64,000 bases of DNA. Origin: Corynebacterium camporealensis (GTDB lineage Bacteria; Actinomycetota; Actinomycetes; Mycobacteriales; Mycobacteriaceae). The stretch covers positions 1,098,571 through 1,162,570 of the forward strand of contig NZ_CP011311.1 in assembly GCF_000980815.1 (NCBI RefSeq), in the 5' to 3' direction. The notes under the pieces were generated by a model that worked only from the letters and a program-made list of their open reading frames with translations, was not told where the DNA came from and did no database searches. Shown piece after piece: positions 27,498 through 37,272 of this stretch (position 1 is its first letter; every line of letters starts with the position of its first letter). Made by a program: the position numbers and the translations under genes.

Positions 27498-28457
27498 TCA
27501 ATAGAACGACGGCGGGACCCATTGGACTTCGCCTCTAATTCTTAACAGGCACCCATATCTGGGAACCCCATCGTCATCGTTTCTGCCGTTGTGGAACTTA
27601 CAGGCGGTGGTGAGGTTGCTTTGATTGGTCTCGCCGCCGTATTTCCAGGCCACTATGTGGTGAACCTGACACTCATCAGCGCCTTTCAGGCAGTCTTTCC
27701 ACGGACAGACCGGATTTTCAGCCGCTGCCATCATTCTTTGCTTCCAGCTGGCCTGTCGCTGCGTCCGGTAGAGGTTCACCGGTCCCTCGACAGGGTGGAT
27801 CAACGTGGCGTAGCCGTGATCGGTAAACATCTGCTGCACTAATTGGGCACCAGTTAGCTTGGCACCGTTGGTCATCTGCAGCACGACGTCATCGCCCTCG
27901 CCGTCAACGATCTTGTCCAGCTCGTCGAGCTTGATCACCACGTTGGTGGTCACAGCAGTGCCCTTGGTCGTACCGGTCTGCAGGAATTCATCGACGGCTT
28001 CGGTATCGGGGAAGGCATCGTTGAGCTTAGAAATCAGCTCCGAACGGCCAGTGACACTCCAGGACCACTTATCGGTCTTGGATCGTTTCATCTTGGTGCC
28101 CTCTTTGGGCTCCGGCGGTGGAGGCAGGAATTCCTTTGCTACGGCGTTGATGTCGTCTTCGTGGACCTCGGCGCAGGCGATGCGGAACTTATAGCGCTGG
28201 ACGGGGTCCTTGATGCGACGAGCTTTGTTTTCGATGTCCTTCAGGACGAGGAGGGAGTGTGGGGTGTTGCGGGCCGTGGCTTGGAGGCGGGTGTAGGGCG
28301 TCTGGCCGAAGTAGACGTCAGCCAGGGACATCAGGGCGGTGATTTCTTTTTGCGGCAGTCCTTCGAGTTGCAAGTGGGCACGCGTCAGCATGGCCACCTC
28401 GGACAGGATGTCCATCGGGGTGGCAAGCGATGCTGCGTATGCCTTGACTGCTTTCAT
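27498..28457 (-). CDS. DUF222/13E12-type HNH endonuclease-domain protein
   Basis: 319-residue protein with an N-terminal DUF222-like helical region and a C-terminal HNH nuclease domain: CPWKDCLKGADECQVHHIVA with a paired Cys/Cys-His arrangement, then GGETNQSNLTTACKFHNGR. This is the abundant actinobacterial 13E12-repeat family, often multicopy and of unknown biological role; some members are associated with mobile DNA. It is on the short side for the family (often 350-500 residues). A TAGCTT -10 box (28470-28465 on the minus strand) lies 7 nt before the ATG, consistent with a leaderless message. It lies just beyond the duplicated tRNA-Glu, a usual spot for acquired genes. Confidence 0.85.
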   Translation of the reverse strand: MKAVKAYAASLATPMDILSEVAMLTRAHLQLEGLPQKEITALMSLADVYFGQTPYTRLQATARNTPHSLLVLKDIENKARRIKDPVQRYKFRIACAEVHEDDINAVAKEFLPPPPEPKEGTKMKRSKTDKWSWSVTGRSELISKLNDAFPDTEAVDEFLQTGTTKGTAVTTNVVIKLDELDKIVDGEGDDVVLQMTNGAKLTGAQLVQQMFTDHGYATLIHPVEGPVNLYRTQRQASWKQRMMAAAENPVCPWKDCLKGADECQVHHIVAWKYGGETNQSNLTTACKFHNGRNDDDGVPRYGCLLRIRGEVQWVPPSFY

Positions 28458-28574
28458 ACCTCTAAAGCTAAAAGAGATGTGTCAAGACCCGCTAGAGGAA
28501 ATTTCCAAACCTGTGGATAACTGCCCCTTTTTCGCAAAAGTTGGTATTTGCCCTGGTTACGGACTGTGGATAAC

Positions 28575-30731
28575 CTATTGCATGACGCCGGTTTTGGCCA
28601 TGCCGGTCTGCACGCGGTTGATGTAGCTGTCCAGGAGACGACGTCCCCACAGTCCCAAGATGAGAATCGGGATGGTAAACAGCAACAGCATGCCGAGGTT
28701 CTTGAAGATATCGCCTTCGTAGACGCCCGCAATGGCGCTTCGCAGCGCATCGATGGCGTAGGTGGCAGGCAACCAGGGACTGATGCTTTGGAACCACTCA
28801 GGCAGCAGTGGCAGCGGATAGGCGCCACCTGCACTTGAGACCTGGAAGACCAACAGCAACACCGAGATTGCCTTGCCGGCGCTGTCGAAAGATATCACCA
28901 GCGTGTAGATAATCAGCATGAACACCAGCGAGATGACCCACGCTGCGCCCATCAACAAGAACGGATGCGCAGGGTTGATTTCCAGGAAGAAAATCAGGCA
29001 CAGCACCAGGAATGTGGACTGCGCGAGCCCCAGCAGCGCCATGGTGGCGTAGCGGCCCAAGTAGGCCTGGTTGCGGGTGAAGTCGCTGTCCTCGCCAAGA
29101 TATTCGTCCTCGACGTTGGTCTTCATCAGCACCGAGGCAATCAGTGCACCAATCCAGAGCGCCAGCGTGGCGTAGAACGGCGCCATGCCTACACCGAAGG
29201 AAGAGACCTCATAGACCGGTTCACGGTCCACGGCAACAGGTGCAGAAAGACGCGAGGCGAGTAGCTCAGGGTCGTTGCCGACGATATCGGCAAGCTGTGA
29301 CAGGTCACCGGTATCGCGGGCTTCAGCGATCTTGACCTGCAGCTCCTGGAAGTCGCGAGCCTGCTCTTGTAGCTCGTCGGCAAGCCCGTTGGCAGCATCG
29401 CGCATGGTGACCAAGCTCGAACCGTCACCGGTATCCAGCATGGCTCGCAGTTGGTCGACCTCGCCCTTAACCGAGCGGATGCCATCGGCGACAATGCCGA
29501 CGTTACGACCCAGCTCCTGCAGCTGCGGTTGGACGTCTTGCTCGAAGTTCGTGCGGGCATTCTCGACGGCCTGCCGGGCCTCAGCTAAAGCGTTACGGCT
29601 ATCGGACGCGGCATCGGCGGAGTTGCGTTGGCCGGAGGCGATGTCGTCGGCGGCATCGCTAAGCGCAGTGTGCAGCGCATCGCTTTGACCAATCGCAGCA
29701 TCCAGCTGTGCGTTGAACCCAGCCAGAGCGGATCGTGCTGGGCCGGGTAGGGCGGTGTTGTCGGCCTGGGAGTTGACGGCATCGCGAAGCTCGCGCATCG
29801 CAGCGGTCTGCTGGTCGACGCGCTCTGCAGCCGAACGGTAGGACTCCGCGGCCTGGGAGCGGGTGGCATCCGCGCGGTCGAGCAGCTCACTGAGCTCATC
29901 TTCTACCGCGGAGTAGCTGCCGACGGTCGCCTCCAGCGCACCACCCAGCGAGCCTGTGGAGCCAGAGACCGTGTTGTCGACCTCCGGAACGTTGCTGTCA
30001 GCGGTCTGGTTGCCGGCAGCAGTCAGGATGTTATCGGCAGCCTGGGCGAGCGGAATCGTGCCATCCAGCAGGCTAGAGAGTGAACGCACGGTATCGGAAG
30101 CACCGTTAAGGCGGGTGGCCGTGGTGTCCATGCGTTGCTCGATGGTGCCAAACGCCGACTGAGTTTCGTCGTCGTTAAGGAAGTCCTCCAGATTGGACAC
30201 AGCGCCAATACCAACGCTGGCGACGACCTGCGTGAAGCTTTCGTCGATGCTTTGCACCACGCCCATGGCACCCTGCTGGGTAATCGTGGTCGACAGCGCG
30301 TTCTTCTTCTCATTGGTATACAGCTGCAGCTTGGTCGGCTCAGTGCCCTCGAAATAGAAGGTCAGCAGGTCCTGGCTGAAGTCCGGAGGCAGGACGATGC
30401 CGGCGTAGTACTCACCAGAGCGCGTGCCTTCGATGGCGTCATCGGTGTTGGTGAGCACCCAATCGATGTTCTCATTGCGGCTGAGCTGCGATAACACCTC
30501 ATCGCCCAAGTTGAGTTCTAGGGGAGCGAGGTCGCTTTCGTAGCCTTCGTCGTCGCTAGCAACGGCGATTTCTAGCTGGTCGGTGTTGCCGAAAGGATCC
30601 CAGCTAGCCAGGACGTTAAACGCGGTAAACAGCAGCGGGATAATCGCGATGCCGAATAAGATGATCGCGGTCATCACGTTGTTGCGCACCGAGCGCAGGT
30701 CATTGCGGAGAATCGTCAGGATGTTTTTCAT
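28575..30731 (-). CDS. YhgE/Pip family membrane protein 1
   Basis: 718-residue membrane protein with the YhgE/Pip layout. One N-terminal transmembrane segment (ILFGIAIIPLLFTAFNVLAS) is followed by a periplasm-facing domain starting with the conserved WDPFGNTDQLEIAVASDDEG, a long helical coiled-coil region (about residues 190-500), and a C-terminal block of five to six membrane helices related to ABC-2 type permeases. Its start overlaps the end of the other Pip gene by 4 nt, so the two are cotranslated. Relatives include a phage-infection protein of Gram-positive bacteria and ESX/type VII-linked YueB-like proteins. Its own substrate is unknown. Confidence 0.88.
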   Translation of the reverse strand: MKNILTILRNDLRSVRNNVMTAIILFGIAIIPLLFTAFNVLASWDPFGNTDQLEIAVASDDEGYESDLAPLELNLGDEVLSQLSRNENIDWVLTNTDDAIEGTRSGEYYAGIVLPPDFSQDLLTFYFEGTEPTKLQLYTNEKKNALSTTITQQGAMGVVQSIDESFTQVVASVGIGAVSNLEDFLNDDETQSAFGTIEQRMDTTATRLNGASDTVRSLSSLLDGTIPLAQAADNILTAAGNQTADSNVPEVDNTVSGSTGSLGGALEATVGSYSAVEDELSELLDRADATRSQAAESYRSAAERVDQQTAAMRELRDAVNSQADNTALPGPARSALAGFNAQLDAAIGQSDALHTALSDAADDIASGQRNSADAASDSRNALAEARQAVENARTNFEQDVQPQLQELGRNVGIVADGIRSVKGEVDQLRAMLDTGDGSSLVTMRDAANGLADELQEQARDFQELQVKIAEARDTGDLSQLADIVGNDPELLASRLSAPVAVDREPVYEVSSFGVGMAPFYATLALWIGALIASVLMKTNVEDEYLGEDSDFTRNQAYLGRYATMALLGLAQSTFLVLCLIFFLEINPAHPFLLMGAAWVISLVFMLIIYTLVISFDSAGKAISVLLLVFQVSSAGGAYPLPLLPEWFQSISPWLPATYAIDALRSAIAGVYEGDIFKNLGMLLLFTIPILILGLWGRRLLDSYINRVQTGMAKTGVMQ

Positions 30732-33331
30732 GACTTTTCTCCTTCCGCCTGCACGGGCATTTCTTTAGTGTCGTCGTCTGCTAAGCGGTTCGTCTGGCTG
30801 CTTTGTTGCTTGAGGTGCTCGCTCAGCTCATCCTCGCTCAGATCCGCCAGGCGTTCATCGTTGGCCAGGGACTGCTTGATGTACTCGAGGAAGGCAATCA
30901 CGCCGATGGTAATCAGCGTGACCAGGCAGGCCAGGCCGAACGCGAGGGCTTTTTCCTCGGGGCGGATTTGGGCGAAAATACCCAAGCCCAACAGCAGTAC
31001 CGTGCCGACGGCGACCGCAATCTTCATAAACAGCGGGAAACGGCCGCGCAGCGAACTCCAGCGCGATTCCATGTTCTCCTGGTAGCCCTCGCGGTCCTGC
31101 AGGGCCTGCAGGATATCCGTGACGCGGTAACGGCTGCCGACGAGGTGTACTTGCTCATTGATGATGAGCTTGCCCTTGGCCAGCTCGTCGTTGACCAGCA
31201 TGTTGACGTTCGAGAGCCCGCGGCGTAGGAACGTACCCATGAGGAAGGCGACTGCCGCCATAAACAGCAGCGCGCCCAGGTTGCCCCAGTAGTGCGTGTC
31301 GTAGAAACCGCCGACGGTCTCACGCATAGCACCGATGCCGTACGTGAAAGGCAAGAAGGGGTGGATGGCCCGGAAGAAATCCGGGGTCATCTCAATGGGG
31401 TAGAGGCCCGAGGCACCAGGAATCTGGATAAACGCCAGTACCACGGCGATGACTCTGCCGACATGGCCAAAGATGGAGACAAGTCCGTAGACGATACTCA
31501 AGTAGCACAGGCCAATAAATACGGTTGTGCCGACGTAGAGCAGCGGGTTGATGTTCTCCACGCCAATGACCAGGTTGCCAATGGACACGATGAGGGCCTG
31601 GCCAATGGCGAAGGTGGCCAGCAGCAAGAATCGGCCGAGGTAGGCGTTGGCGACGGTGATGTTGCGTATGCCCTTGGGCTCAACTTCGGCGCGGAAGATG
31701 ATCATCAACATGAACGCGCCAATCCACAGCGTCAGGGACGTAAACAGCGAGGACATGCCCGAGCCATAGCTATCGACGGGGAAGATGGCGTTGGATTCCA
31801 TCGTCGCAGGCGAGGCCAGGAAGCTGGAGACCTCATCCGGGTCGAGGTCCTCCACGGTCGTGAGCAGGGGAGTATCGGTCACGGAGTTGGCCACGGCGAG
31901 CACGTCGGTGCGTGCGGTGCGCAGGCCATCTTCGATGCCGGACAGGTCGCCTTGGAAGCTGCTGACGACGCCTTGGGCATCGACAAGCTGCTGGTCCACG
32001 CCATCGAGCAGACCGCGGGTTTCACCGAGCAGGGTCTTCTGTGTTTCCAGCGACGCCGCCAAGCGTCCTGCAGTCGAGCCCAGAGTGTTGACCGCCGAAG
32101 TCAACGCCGGGGCATCGTTATTCAGCGAGTCACGCAGCTGCTGGGAGTTCTCGCGGGTGTTGGAGGTGGCATCGGCAAGCGCTGCAGCAGTATTTTCTAG
32201 CTGCTCCAAAGTGGCAGCAGAGTCAGACTGCAGCTGCGAGAGATTGCCAATTACTTCCTGGTTCTGCGCATTGCGGTCAGCCAAGTCATCGAGGGCTTGG
32301 CGCAGCGGCGCGGTGATCTCCGAGGGCAGCACCGGGTTGTCCACCACGCGGCGTAGGTCTGCGATGGCCTCATCGGACTGCTCGGCTACGCGCTCAGCAC
32401 CAGAGGTGGCAGCATCGACGCGACCCAGCGCGCCCTGGAGCTGACCGGTAGCCTCATTGACGGAAGCGTTCGCTGACGCCGCACCTTCGGCCAGGGCGGT
32501 AGTACCCGCGACGTAAGCCTCGGAGGCATCGGCAGTAAACTCGGTAATCAGATTCTGCACGCTGGTCGTGGTGTCTTCGACCTGGCGCAGCGCGTCCTGG
32601 GAGGACTCAATGGTCCCGTTGACCGAGTCCAGAGTCGACTGCGCCTGGGAGACCGCCGGACGGTAGTCCTCAATGCGCTGTTGGAGGTTGTTCAGGCGCT
32701 CCCGCGAACCAGCGACAGTATCGGCAGTCTCGGTAAAAGAATCAGCCGAGTCGCCCGCCGCGTTGGCGATACGGTTGGACAAATCAGTGCCGGAATCGCG
32801 CAGCTCAGTAGCAACGGCCTCCGAGACCTGCTTGTTAAAAGTTGAGCTAATCACGCTGTCGAGCGTGGATGCGCCCTGGTCAGTAATCTTCGGCGAAATC
32901 GCGTTGAGCTTTTCATTAACGGCGTAGTCAATGGTCGGCTGCGAATACTCGCCTTCAAAAATACTGATGAAGTCAGAAGAAAAATCCGGCGGAATAAGGA
33001 TAGTGGCGAAGACGTCGCCGCTTCTTAACGCGTCTTCGGCGTCTTGTTCGTTCATGAACTGCCAGCCGAGCCCGCCGGCCTCGTCTAGTTGGTCGACCAG
33101 CTCACCGCCGACATCTATTTCCCCGGTCAGATCCGAGTTCGTACCTTCATCTTGGTTGGTAACTGCAACCCGAATCTGGTCGGTGTTTTCATAAGGATCC
33201 CAGAAGGCGGATACGTTGACCCACGAGTACAACGCTGGAGTAATCATGATGCCGATGAGGATGATCCAAATCTGCGGTGTGCGCAGCAGGCGCTTTATAT
33301 CCCGGCAGTAGATTTTCCAACTAGTTCTCAC
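30728..33331 (-). CDS. YhgE/Pip family membrane protein 2
   Basis: 867-residue member of the same family: N-terminal membrane helix (IWIILIGIMITPALYSWVNV), the motif AFWDPYENTDQIRVAVTNQD, and a very long Ser/Ala/Gln-rich coiled-coil extracytoplasmic region (about residues 170-540). A multi-helix C-terminal domain follows, then an extra cytoplasmic loop and two more helices (FMKIAVAVGTVLLLGLGIFA), and a charged, Gln-rich tail. It is the first gene of the two-gene unit. The partner architecture suggests a heteromeric envelope complex, possibly an exporter. It is convergent with nothing and starts 55 bp beyond the end of the ltbR-like gene, which lies upstream on the same strand. Confidence 0.88.
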   Translation of the reverse strand: MRTSWKIYCRDIKRLLRTPQIWIILIGIMITPALYSWVNVSAFWDPYENTDQIRVAVTNQDEGTNSDLTGEIDVGGELVDQLDEAGGLGWQFMNEQDAEDALRSGDVFATILIPPDFSSDFISIFEGEYSQPTIDYAVNEKLNAISPKITDQGASTLDSVISSTFNKQVSEAVATELRDSGTDLSNRIANAAGDSADSFTETADTVAGSRERLNNLQQRIEDYRPAVSQAQSTLDSVNGTIESSQDALRQVEDTTTSVQNLITEFTADASEAYVAGTTALAEGAASANASVNEATGQLQGALGRVDAATSGAERVAEQSDEAIADLRRVVDNPVLPSEITAPLRQALDDLADRNAQNQEVIGNLSQLQSDSAATLEQLENTAAALADATSNTRENSQQLRDSLNNDAPALTSAVNTLGSTAGRLAASLETQKTLLGETRGLLDGVDQQLVDAQGVVSSFQGDLSGIEDGLRTARTDVLAVANSVTDTPLLTTVEDLDPDEVSSFLASPATMESNAIFPVDSYGSGMSSLFTSLTLWIGAFMLMIIFRAEVEPKGIRNITVANAYLGRFLLLATFAIGQALIVSIGNLVIGVENINPLLYVGTTVFIGLCYLSIVYGLVSIFGHVGRVIAVVLAFIQIPGASGLYPIEMTPDFFRAIHPFLPFTYGIGAMRETVGGFYDTHYWGNLGALLFMAAVAFLMGTFLRRGLSNVNMLVNDELAKGKLIINEQVHLVGSRYRVTDILQALQDREGYQENMESRWSSLRGRFPLFMKIAVAVGTVLLLGLGIFAQIRPEEKALAFGLACLVTLITIGVIAFLEYIKQSLANDERLADLSEDELSEHLKQQSSQTNRLADDDTKEMPVQAEGEKS

Positions 33332-33386
33332 CCCAGTGACGGTATCATCCAGAGGGATTAGTTAGGTAGTTCAACTTTCGGTGAAT

Positions 33387-34070
33387 TTAGAGGCGGGCGC
33401 GCAGGCGGGTGGCGGCATCGAGAAGCAGGTCCGCGTACTTTTCCGCAGGGGAGGGGCGGAAGCGCTCAGCCGAACCAGAAATAGAAAGCACGGCTAAGAA
33501 AGTGCCCTGCGAGTCCACAACCGGGGCAGAAATAGAAGCCAAGCCCGCTTCACGTTCCTCAATGGATTCGGAGTAGCCCTGCTTTTTGGCCGCGGCGACA
33601 TCCTCGGCGGTGTACAGCGCATCGGGGACAGAGACATCCGCGAAGGCGGCAATCACGCGCGCAGCAGAACCCGAATTTAAAGGCAGCTGCCGACCCACCG
33701 GCACCACGTTGTGCAGTCCAGATTCCGGCTCGCGGGTGGCAATGCAGGTACGCGTGTTGCCGGAGAGCTCATACAGCTGCACCGATTCGCCGGTGGCCTC
33801 CAGCAGCTCGTCCATGACGGGGCCCGCGGCTTCCAAGAGGTGGTCGCGATTGCCGGGCAGGGCAGGGCCCGCGCCCCATTTGCCGTCCTCGGTACGCGTG
33901 AGGATGCGGTGGGCCTCTAGAGCAGTTGCTAAACGATGCGCCGTCGCGCGGGGCAGGCCAGTAGTTTCGCACAACTCATTGAGGCTGGATGGCCGGTTGG
34001 CCGCAGCCATCATGATGGCGACGGCCCGATCAAGTACCTTGATTCCAGATACTGCGCTATACTCTCCCAT
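33387..34070 (-). CDS. ltbR: IclR-family regulator, LtbR type
   Basis: 227-residue IclR-family repressor divergent from leuC. The N-terminal winged helix ([40 protein letters not shown]) is followed by an IclR effector domain with [12 protein letters not shown] and [20 protein letters not shown]. In C. glutamicum the equivalent protein LtbR represses leuB, leuCD and trp genes. ATG 34070 ([13 protein letters not shown]) is chosen because a TAGATT -10 box (34083-34078, minus strand) lies 7 nt upstream; the longer frame from 34106 would run through the promoter and operator. Confidence 0.9.
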   Translation of the reverse strand: MGEYSAVSGIKVLDRAVAIMMAAANRPSSLNELCETTGLPRATAHRLATALEAHRILTRTEDGKWGAGPALPGNRDHLLEAAGPVMDELLEATGESVQLYELSGNTRTCIATREPESGLHNVVPVGRQLPLNSGSAARVIAAFADVSVPDALYTAEDVAAAKKQGYSESIEEREAGLASISAPVVDSQGTFLAVLSISGSAERFRPSPAEKYADLLLDAATRLRARL

Positions 34071-34074
34071 ATAG

Positions 34075-34105
34075 TGAAATCTACGTTCCAATTTATGAGA
34101 TTTCA
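34075..34105. promoter_or_regulatory. Putative LtbR operator in the ltbR/leuC divergent promoter
   Basis: Perfect 8-bp inverted repeat TGAAATCT (34075-34082) and AGATTTCA (34098-34105) with a 15-bp spacer. It overlaps the ltbR -10 box and ends just upstream of the leuC ribosome site (GGAG 34109-34112). It is a good candidate for autoregulation plus leuCD repression. Confidence 0.6.
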
Positions 34106-34120
34106 AGTGGAGTGATTGAA

Positions 34121-35533
34121 ATGAAGTTAACTTTGGCCGAGAAGGTCTGGCGTGATCATATCGTCACCGAAGGTGATGCTGGGGCACCGGACCTGATCTA
34201 CATCGATTTCCAGCTGCTGCACGAAGTGACCAGCCCGCAGGCATTCGACGGCCTGCGTCTGTCCGGTCGCAAGATGCGCCACCCGGAGCAGCACCTGGCA
34301 ACCGAGGACCATAACGTCCCGACCGTCGGTATCAAGACCGGCAACCTGTTGGAGATTAAGGACGAGATTTCGCGCACCCAGGTCTCTACGCTGCGTAAGA
34401 ATTGTGAAGAGTTCGGTGTGCGCCTGCACGCCATGGGCGATGAACAGCAGGGCATTGTCCACACCGTGGGACCGCAGCTGGGTATTACTCAGCCGGGTAT
34501 GACCATTGTCTGTGGTGACTCCCATACCTCGACTCACGGTGCATTCGGCTCCATCGCGATGGGCATTGGTACCTCTGAGGTTGAGCATGTCATGGCGACC
34601 CAGACCCTGTCGCTCAAGCCTTTTAAGACCATGGCCATTGAGGTCACCGGTGAGCTGCGCGAGGGCGTGACTGCAAAGGACTTGATTCTGGCGATCATCG
34701 CCAAGATTGGCACCGGCGGCGGCCAGGGCCACATCATCGAATATCGCGGCGAAGCTATCCGCAAGATGTCGATGGAAGCACGCATGACCATCTGCAACAT
34801 GTCGATTGAGGCTGGCGCCCGCGCCGGCATGGTCGCCCCGGACCAGACCACCTTCGATTACGTTGAAGGCCGCGAGTTCGCGCCAAAGGGCAAGGACTGG
34901 GACGAAGCCGTCGAGTACTGGAAGACCCTGCCTACCGACGAGGGTGCTGAGTTCGACACCGTCGTCGAAATCGATGGCTCCGCGCTGACCCCATTCGTTA
35001 CCTGGGGTACTAACCCGGGCCAAGGCTTGCCGTTGGCAGAGTCCGTCCCGAACCCAGAGGATTTCGGCGACGAGAACCAGAAGGCCTCCGTCCAGAAGGC
35101 ACTGGAGTACATGGATCTCAAGCCGGGTACTCCGCTGCGCGATATCAAGATCGACACTGTCTTCGTTGGTTCCTGCACCAACGCCCGCATCGAGGACCTG
35201 CGTGCAGCAGCCGATGTCGTCCGCGGCCGCAGCATCGCACCGGATACCCGCATGATGGTGGTGCCATCGTCAGCTGCGGTGAAGCTGCAGGCCGAAGAAG
35301 AAGGACTGGACAAGGTCTTTCAGGACTTCGGCGCTGAGTGGCGCACCGCTGGTTGCTCGATGTGCCTGGGCATGAACCCAGACCAGCTGCGCCCGGGTGA
35401 GCGCTCCGCCTCGACCTCGAACCGTAACTTCGAAGGCCGCCAGGGCCCGGGTGGCCGTACCCACCTGGTCTCCCCGCCAGTTGCCGCCGCCACCGCGGTC
35501 ACCGGCTACTTGAGCTCCCCGGCCGACCTGTAG
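34121..35533 (+). CDS. leuC: 3-isopropylmalate dehydratase large subunit
   Basis: Aconitase-family isomerase converting 2-isopropylmalate to 3-isopropylmalate with LeuD. The product of 470 residues begins [15 protein letters not shown]. It contains [14 protein letters not shown], the first cluster cysteine in [13 protein letters not shown], and the other two in [13 protein letters not shown] (4Fe-4S ligands), followed by [15 protein letters not shown] [23 protein letters not shown] 34121 lies 8 nt after GGAG; the in-frame GTG at 34112 overlaps that ribosome site. leuD follows after 24 bp. Confidence 0.97.
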   Translation: MKLTLAEKVWRDHIVTEGDAGAPDLIYIDFQLLHEVTSPQAFDGLRLSGRKMRHPEQHLATEDHNVPTVGIKTGNLLEIKDEISRTQVSTLRKNCEEFGVRLHAMGDEQQGIVHTVGPQLGITQPGMTIVCGDSHTSTHGAFGSIAMGIGTSEVEHVMATQTLSLKPFKTMAIEVTGELREGVTAKDLILAIIAKIGTGGGQGHIIEYRGEAIRKMSMEARMTICNMSIEAGARAGMVAPDQTTFDYVEGREFAPKGKDWDEAVEYWKTLPTDEGAEFDTVVEIDGSALTPFVTWGTNPGQGLPLAESVPNPEDFGDENQKASVQKALEYMDLKPGTPLRDIKIDTVFVGSCTNARIEDLRAAADVVRGRSIAPDTRMMVVPSSAAVKLQAEEEGLDKVFQDFGAEWRTAGCSMCLGMNPDQLRPGERSASTSNRNFEGRQGPGGRTHLVSPPVAAATAVTGYLSSPADL

Positions 35534-35557
35534 ACCACGCAGAAAGGAACCAACGTC

Positions 35558-36142
35558 ATGGAAAAATTCACCACGCACACCGGCATCGGCGTTCCGCTGC
35601 GTGCCACCAACGTCGACACGGACCAGATCATCCCGGCTCGCTACCTCAAGTCGGTCAAGCGCACCGGCTTTTCTGACGGCCTGTTCTCCAACTGGCGCAG
35701 CGATGAGAACTTCATCCTGAACCAGGAGCCTTTCAACAACGGCTCCGTGCTCTTTGCCGGCGAGGACTTCGGCACCGGATCCTCCCGTGAGCACGCCGTG
35801 TGGGCTCTTGCCGAATTCGGCTTCAAGGCCGTCTTTTCTTCCCGCTTCGCGGATATCTTCCGCGGCAACTCCGGTAAGGCAGGCCTGCTGACCGGCCTGA
35901 TGGAGCAAGAAGATATTGAGCTGATTTGGAAGCAGCTCGAAACAGGCGAGACCGAGGTTACCGTCGACCTCGAGGCCCGCAAGGTTACCGTGGGCGGCAA
36001 CGACTACAGCTTCGACATCGACGACTACACCCGCTGGCGCCTGATGGAAGGCCTCGATGACATCGGGCTGACCCTGCGCGATGAGGGTGCCATCGATGCC
36101 TACGAGGCCAAGCGACCGGCCTTCAAGCCGGCCGTCAGCTAG
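35558..36142 (+). CDS. leuD: 3-isopropylmalate dehydratase small subunit
   Basis: 194-residue swivel-domain subunit of isopropylmalate isomerase. Hallmarks are [15 protein letters not shown] near the N-terminus and [20 protein letters not shown], which binds the substrate. A ribosome site AGAAAGGA precedes the ATG. The stop codon overlaps the 3' end of the convergent MutT1-like gene by 4 bp, so the two messages run into each other with no visible terminator between. Confidence 0.97.
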   Translation: MEKFTTHTGIGVPLRATNVDTDQIIPARYLKSVKRTGFSDGLFSNWRSDENFILNQEPFNNGSVLFAGEDFGTGSSREHAVWALAEFGFKAVFSSRFADIFRGNSGKAGLLTGLMEQEDIELIWKQLETGETEVTVDLEARKVTVGGNDYSFDIDDYTRWRLMEGLDDIGLTLRDEGAIDAYEAKRPAFKPAVS

Positions 36143-37137
36143 CGCACAGGAAGGGGGCTGGCCAGGTAATCTGCACCGGTCAGCTCACCTTCGTTAAAGG
36201 ACAGCACCCACACAGAGGCCTTCTTAAACCGCAGGTCCTCGAGCTTGTCTTTCAGGAACTTCGGGGCGGCATCGGCAATAATGGCCGGAATCGTCTCACC
36301 CTGGCTGACAATGACTGGCACACCGCCGCGCTCGACGACGCGATAGAAGGCCTTTTTTGCTGCCTTAAAGTTCGAAGAGGTGACCTCATCGCCAAAGTTG
36401 CGGTTGACTGCCAGGTCGAAGCCTAGTTCATCGGCAAGCGGTGCGGCAGTCTGCTGGCAACGGTGCGGCTGCGCAGAATAAATAGCCGTGGGGTGGTAGG
36501 CAGACAGCAGCGGCACGAGCATTTCTGCTTGACGACGCCCCTTCTTATCCAGCGGGCGCAAATCATCATCACCGTCCCACTTGTGGCGGGCATGCGCACG
36601 GGCATGGCGGACGTAGAGCACGCGGGTGGTCGGTGCCAGGCGCAGGCGCTTCTTAGCCTTGGTGAGTACCTCCGAGTCGAGTTCGTAGGTCAGCAGCTTC
36701 TTGGCTTCATCGATAGGCAGCCAGCGAATCTCATCGACCTCGCTGTTTTTCTTGAACTTGCCGCTGGTGACCTTGGCTACCCAGTAGTAGACGACCTTGG
36801 TACGGCCCTGGACGGGGTAGGTAACCTTGCCAATTAGCTTGCCGAGCTTGACCTCAAAACCAGTTTCCTCAGTAATTTCGCGCACGGCGGTCACCGGCAG
36901 GGACTCGCCTGGGTCGACCTTGCCCTTGGCCAGGGACCAATCGTCGTAATGCGGGCGGTGGATGACAGCGACTTCCGGATCGTGGGGATCGCCGCGCCAC
37001 AACACCGCACCGGCGGCGAGAGTGGTGCGCTTAAACTCCGCAGCTGGGTCGACCGGGATTTCTTGCAGGCGACCCGACATAAAGACCTCCGACTGGATGT
37101 CCTTATCCGTTTCGTGGAAGTTTTTCGGTTTCGGCAT
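36139..37137 (-). CDS. MutT1-like NUDIX hydrolase fused to a histidine phosphatase domain
   Basis: 332-residue two-domain protein. An N-terminal NUDIX domain with the box [22 protein letters not shown] is joined to a C-terminal histidine-phosphatase (RHG) domain, [14 protein letters not shown] with the phosphorylatable His. This fusion is the mycobacterial MutT1 type, which hydrolyses 8-oxo-(d)GTP and diadenosine polyphosphates; the family sits between leuD and gpsA in mycobacteria too. ATG 37137 (MPKPKNF) follows AGGAGA closely; a longer frame from 37164 precedes the ribosome site, and MSGRLQE at 37080 is an alternative shorter start. Confidence 0.9.
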   Translation of the reverse strand: MPKPKNFHETDKDIQSEVFMSGRLQEIPVDPAAEFKRTTLAAGAVLWRGDPHDPEVAVIHRPHYDDWSLAKGKVDPGESLPVTAVREITEETGFEVKLGKLIGKVTYPVQGRTKVVYYWVAKVTSGKFKKNSEVDEIRWLPIDEAKKLLTYELDSEVLTKAKKRLRLAPTTRVLYVRHARAHARHKWDGDDDLRPLDKKGRRQAEMLVPLLSAYHPTAIYSAQPHRCQQTAAPLADELGFDLAVNRNFGDEVTSSNFKAAKKAFYRVVERGGVPVIVSQGETIPAIIADAAPKFLKDKLEDLRFKKASVWVLSFNEGELTGADYLASPLPVR

Positions 37138-37272
37138 GACTCTCCTCATTAGACGATCTATCAACCCCGTATTTTCCTCTAAAACTGCCGAGAATGCATT
37201 TTCATCCTGTCAGTTTCGTAATATGCATTACTGTTGTTGAGGAAAGTTCAGTCTGGGAAGGTGGTCATAACA

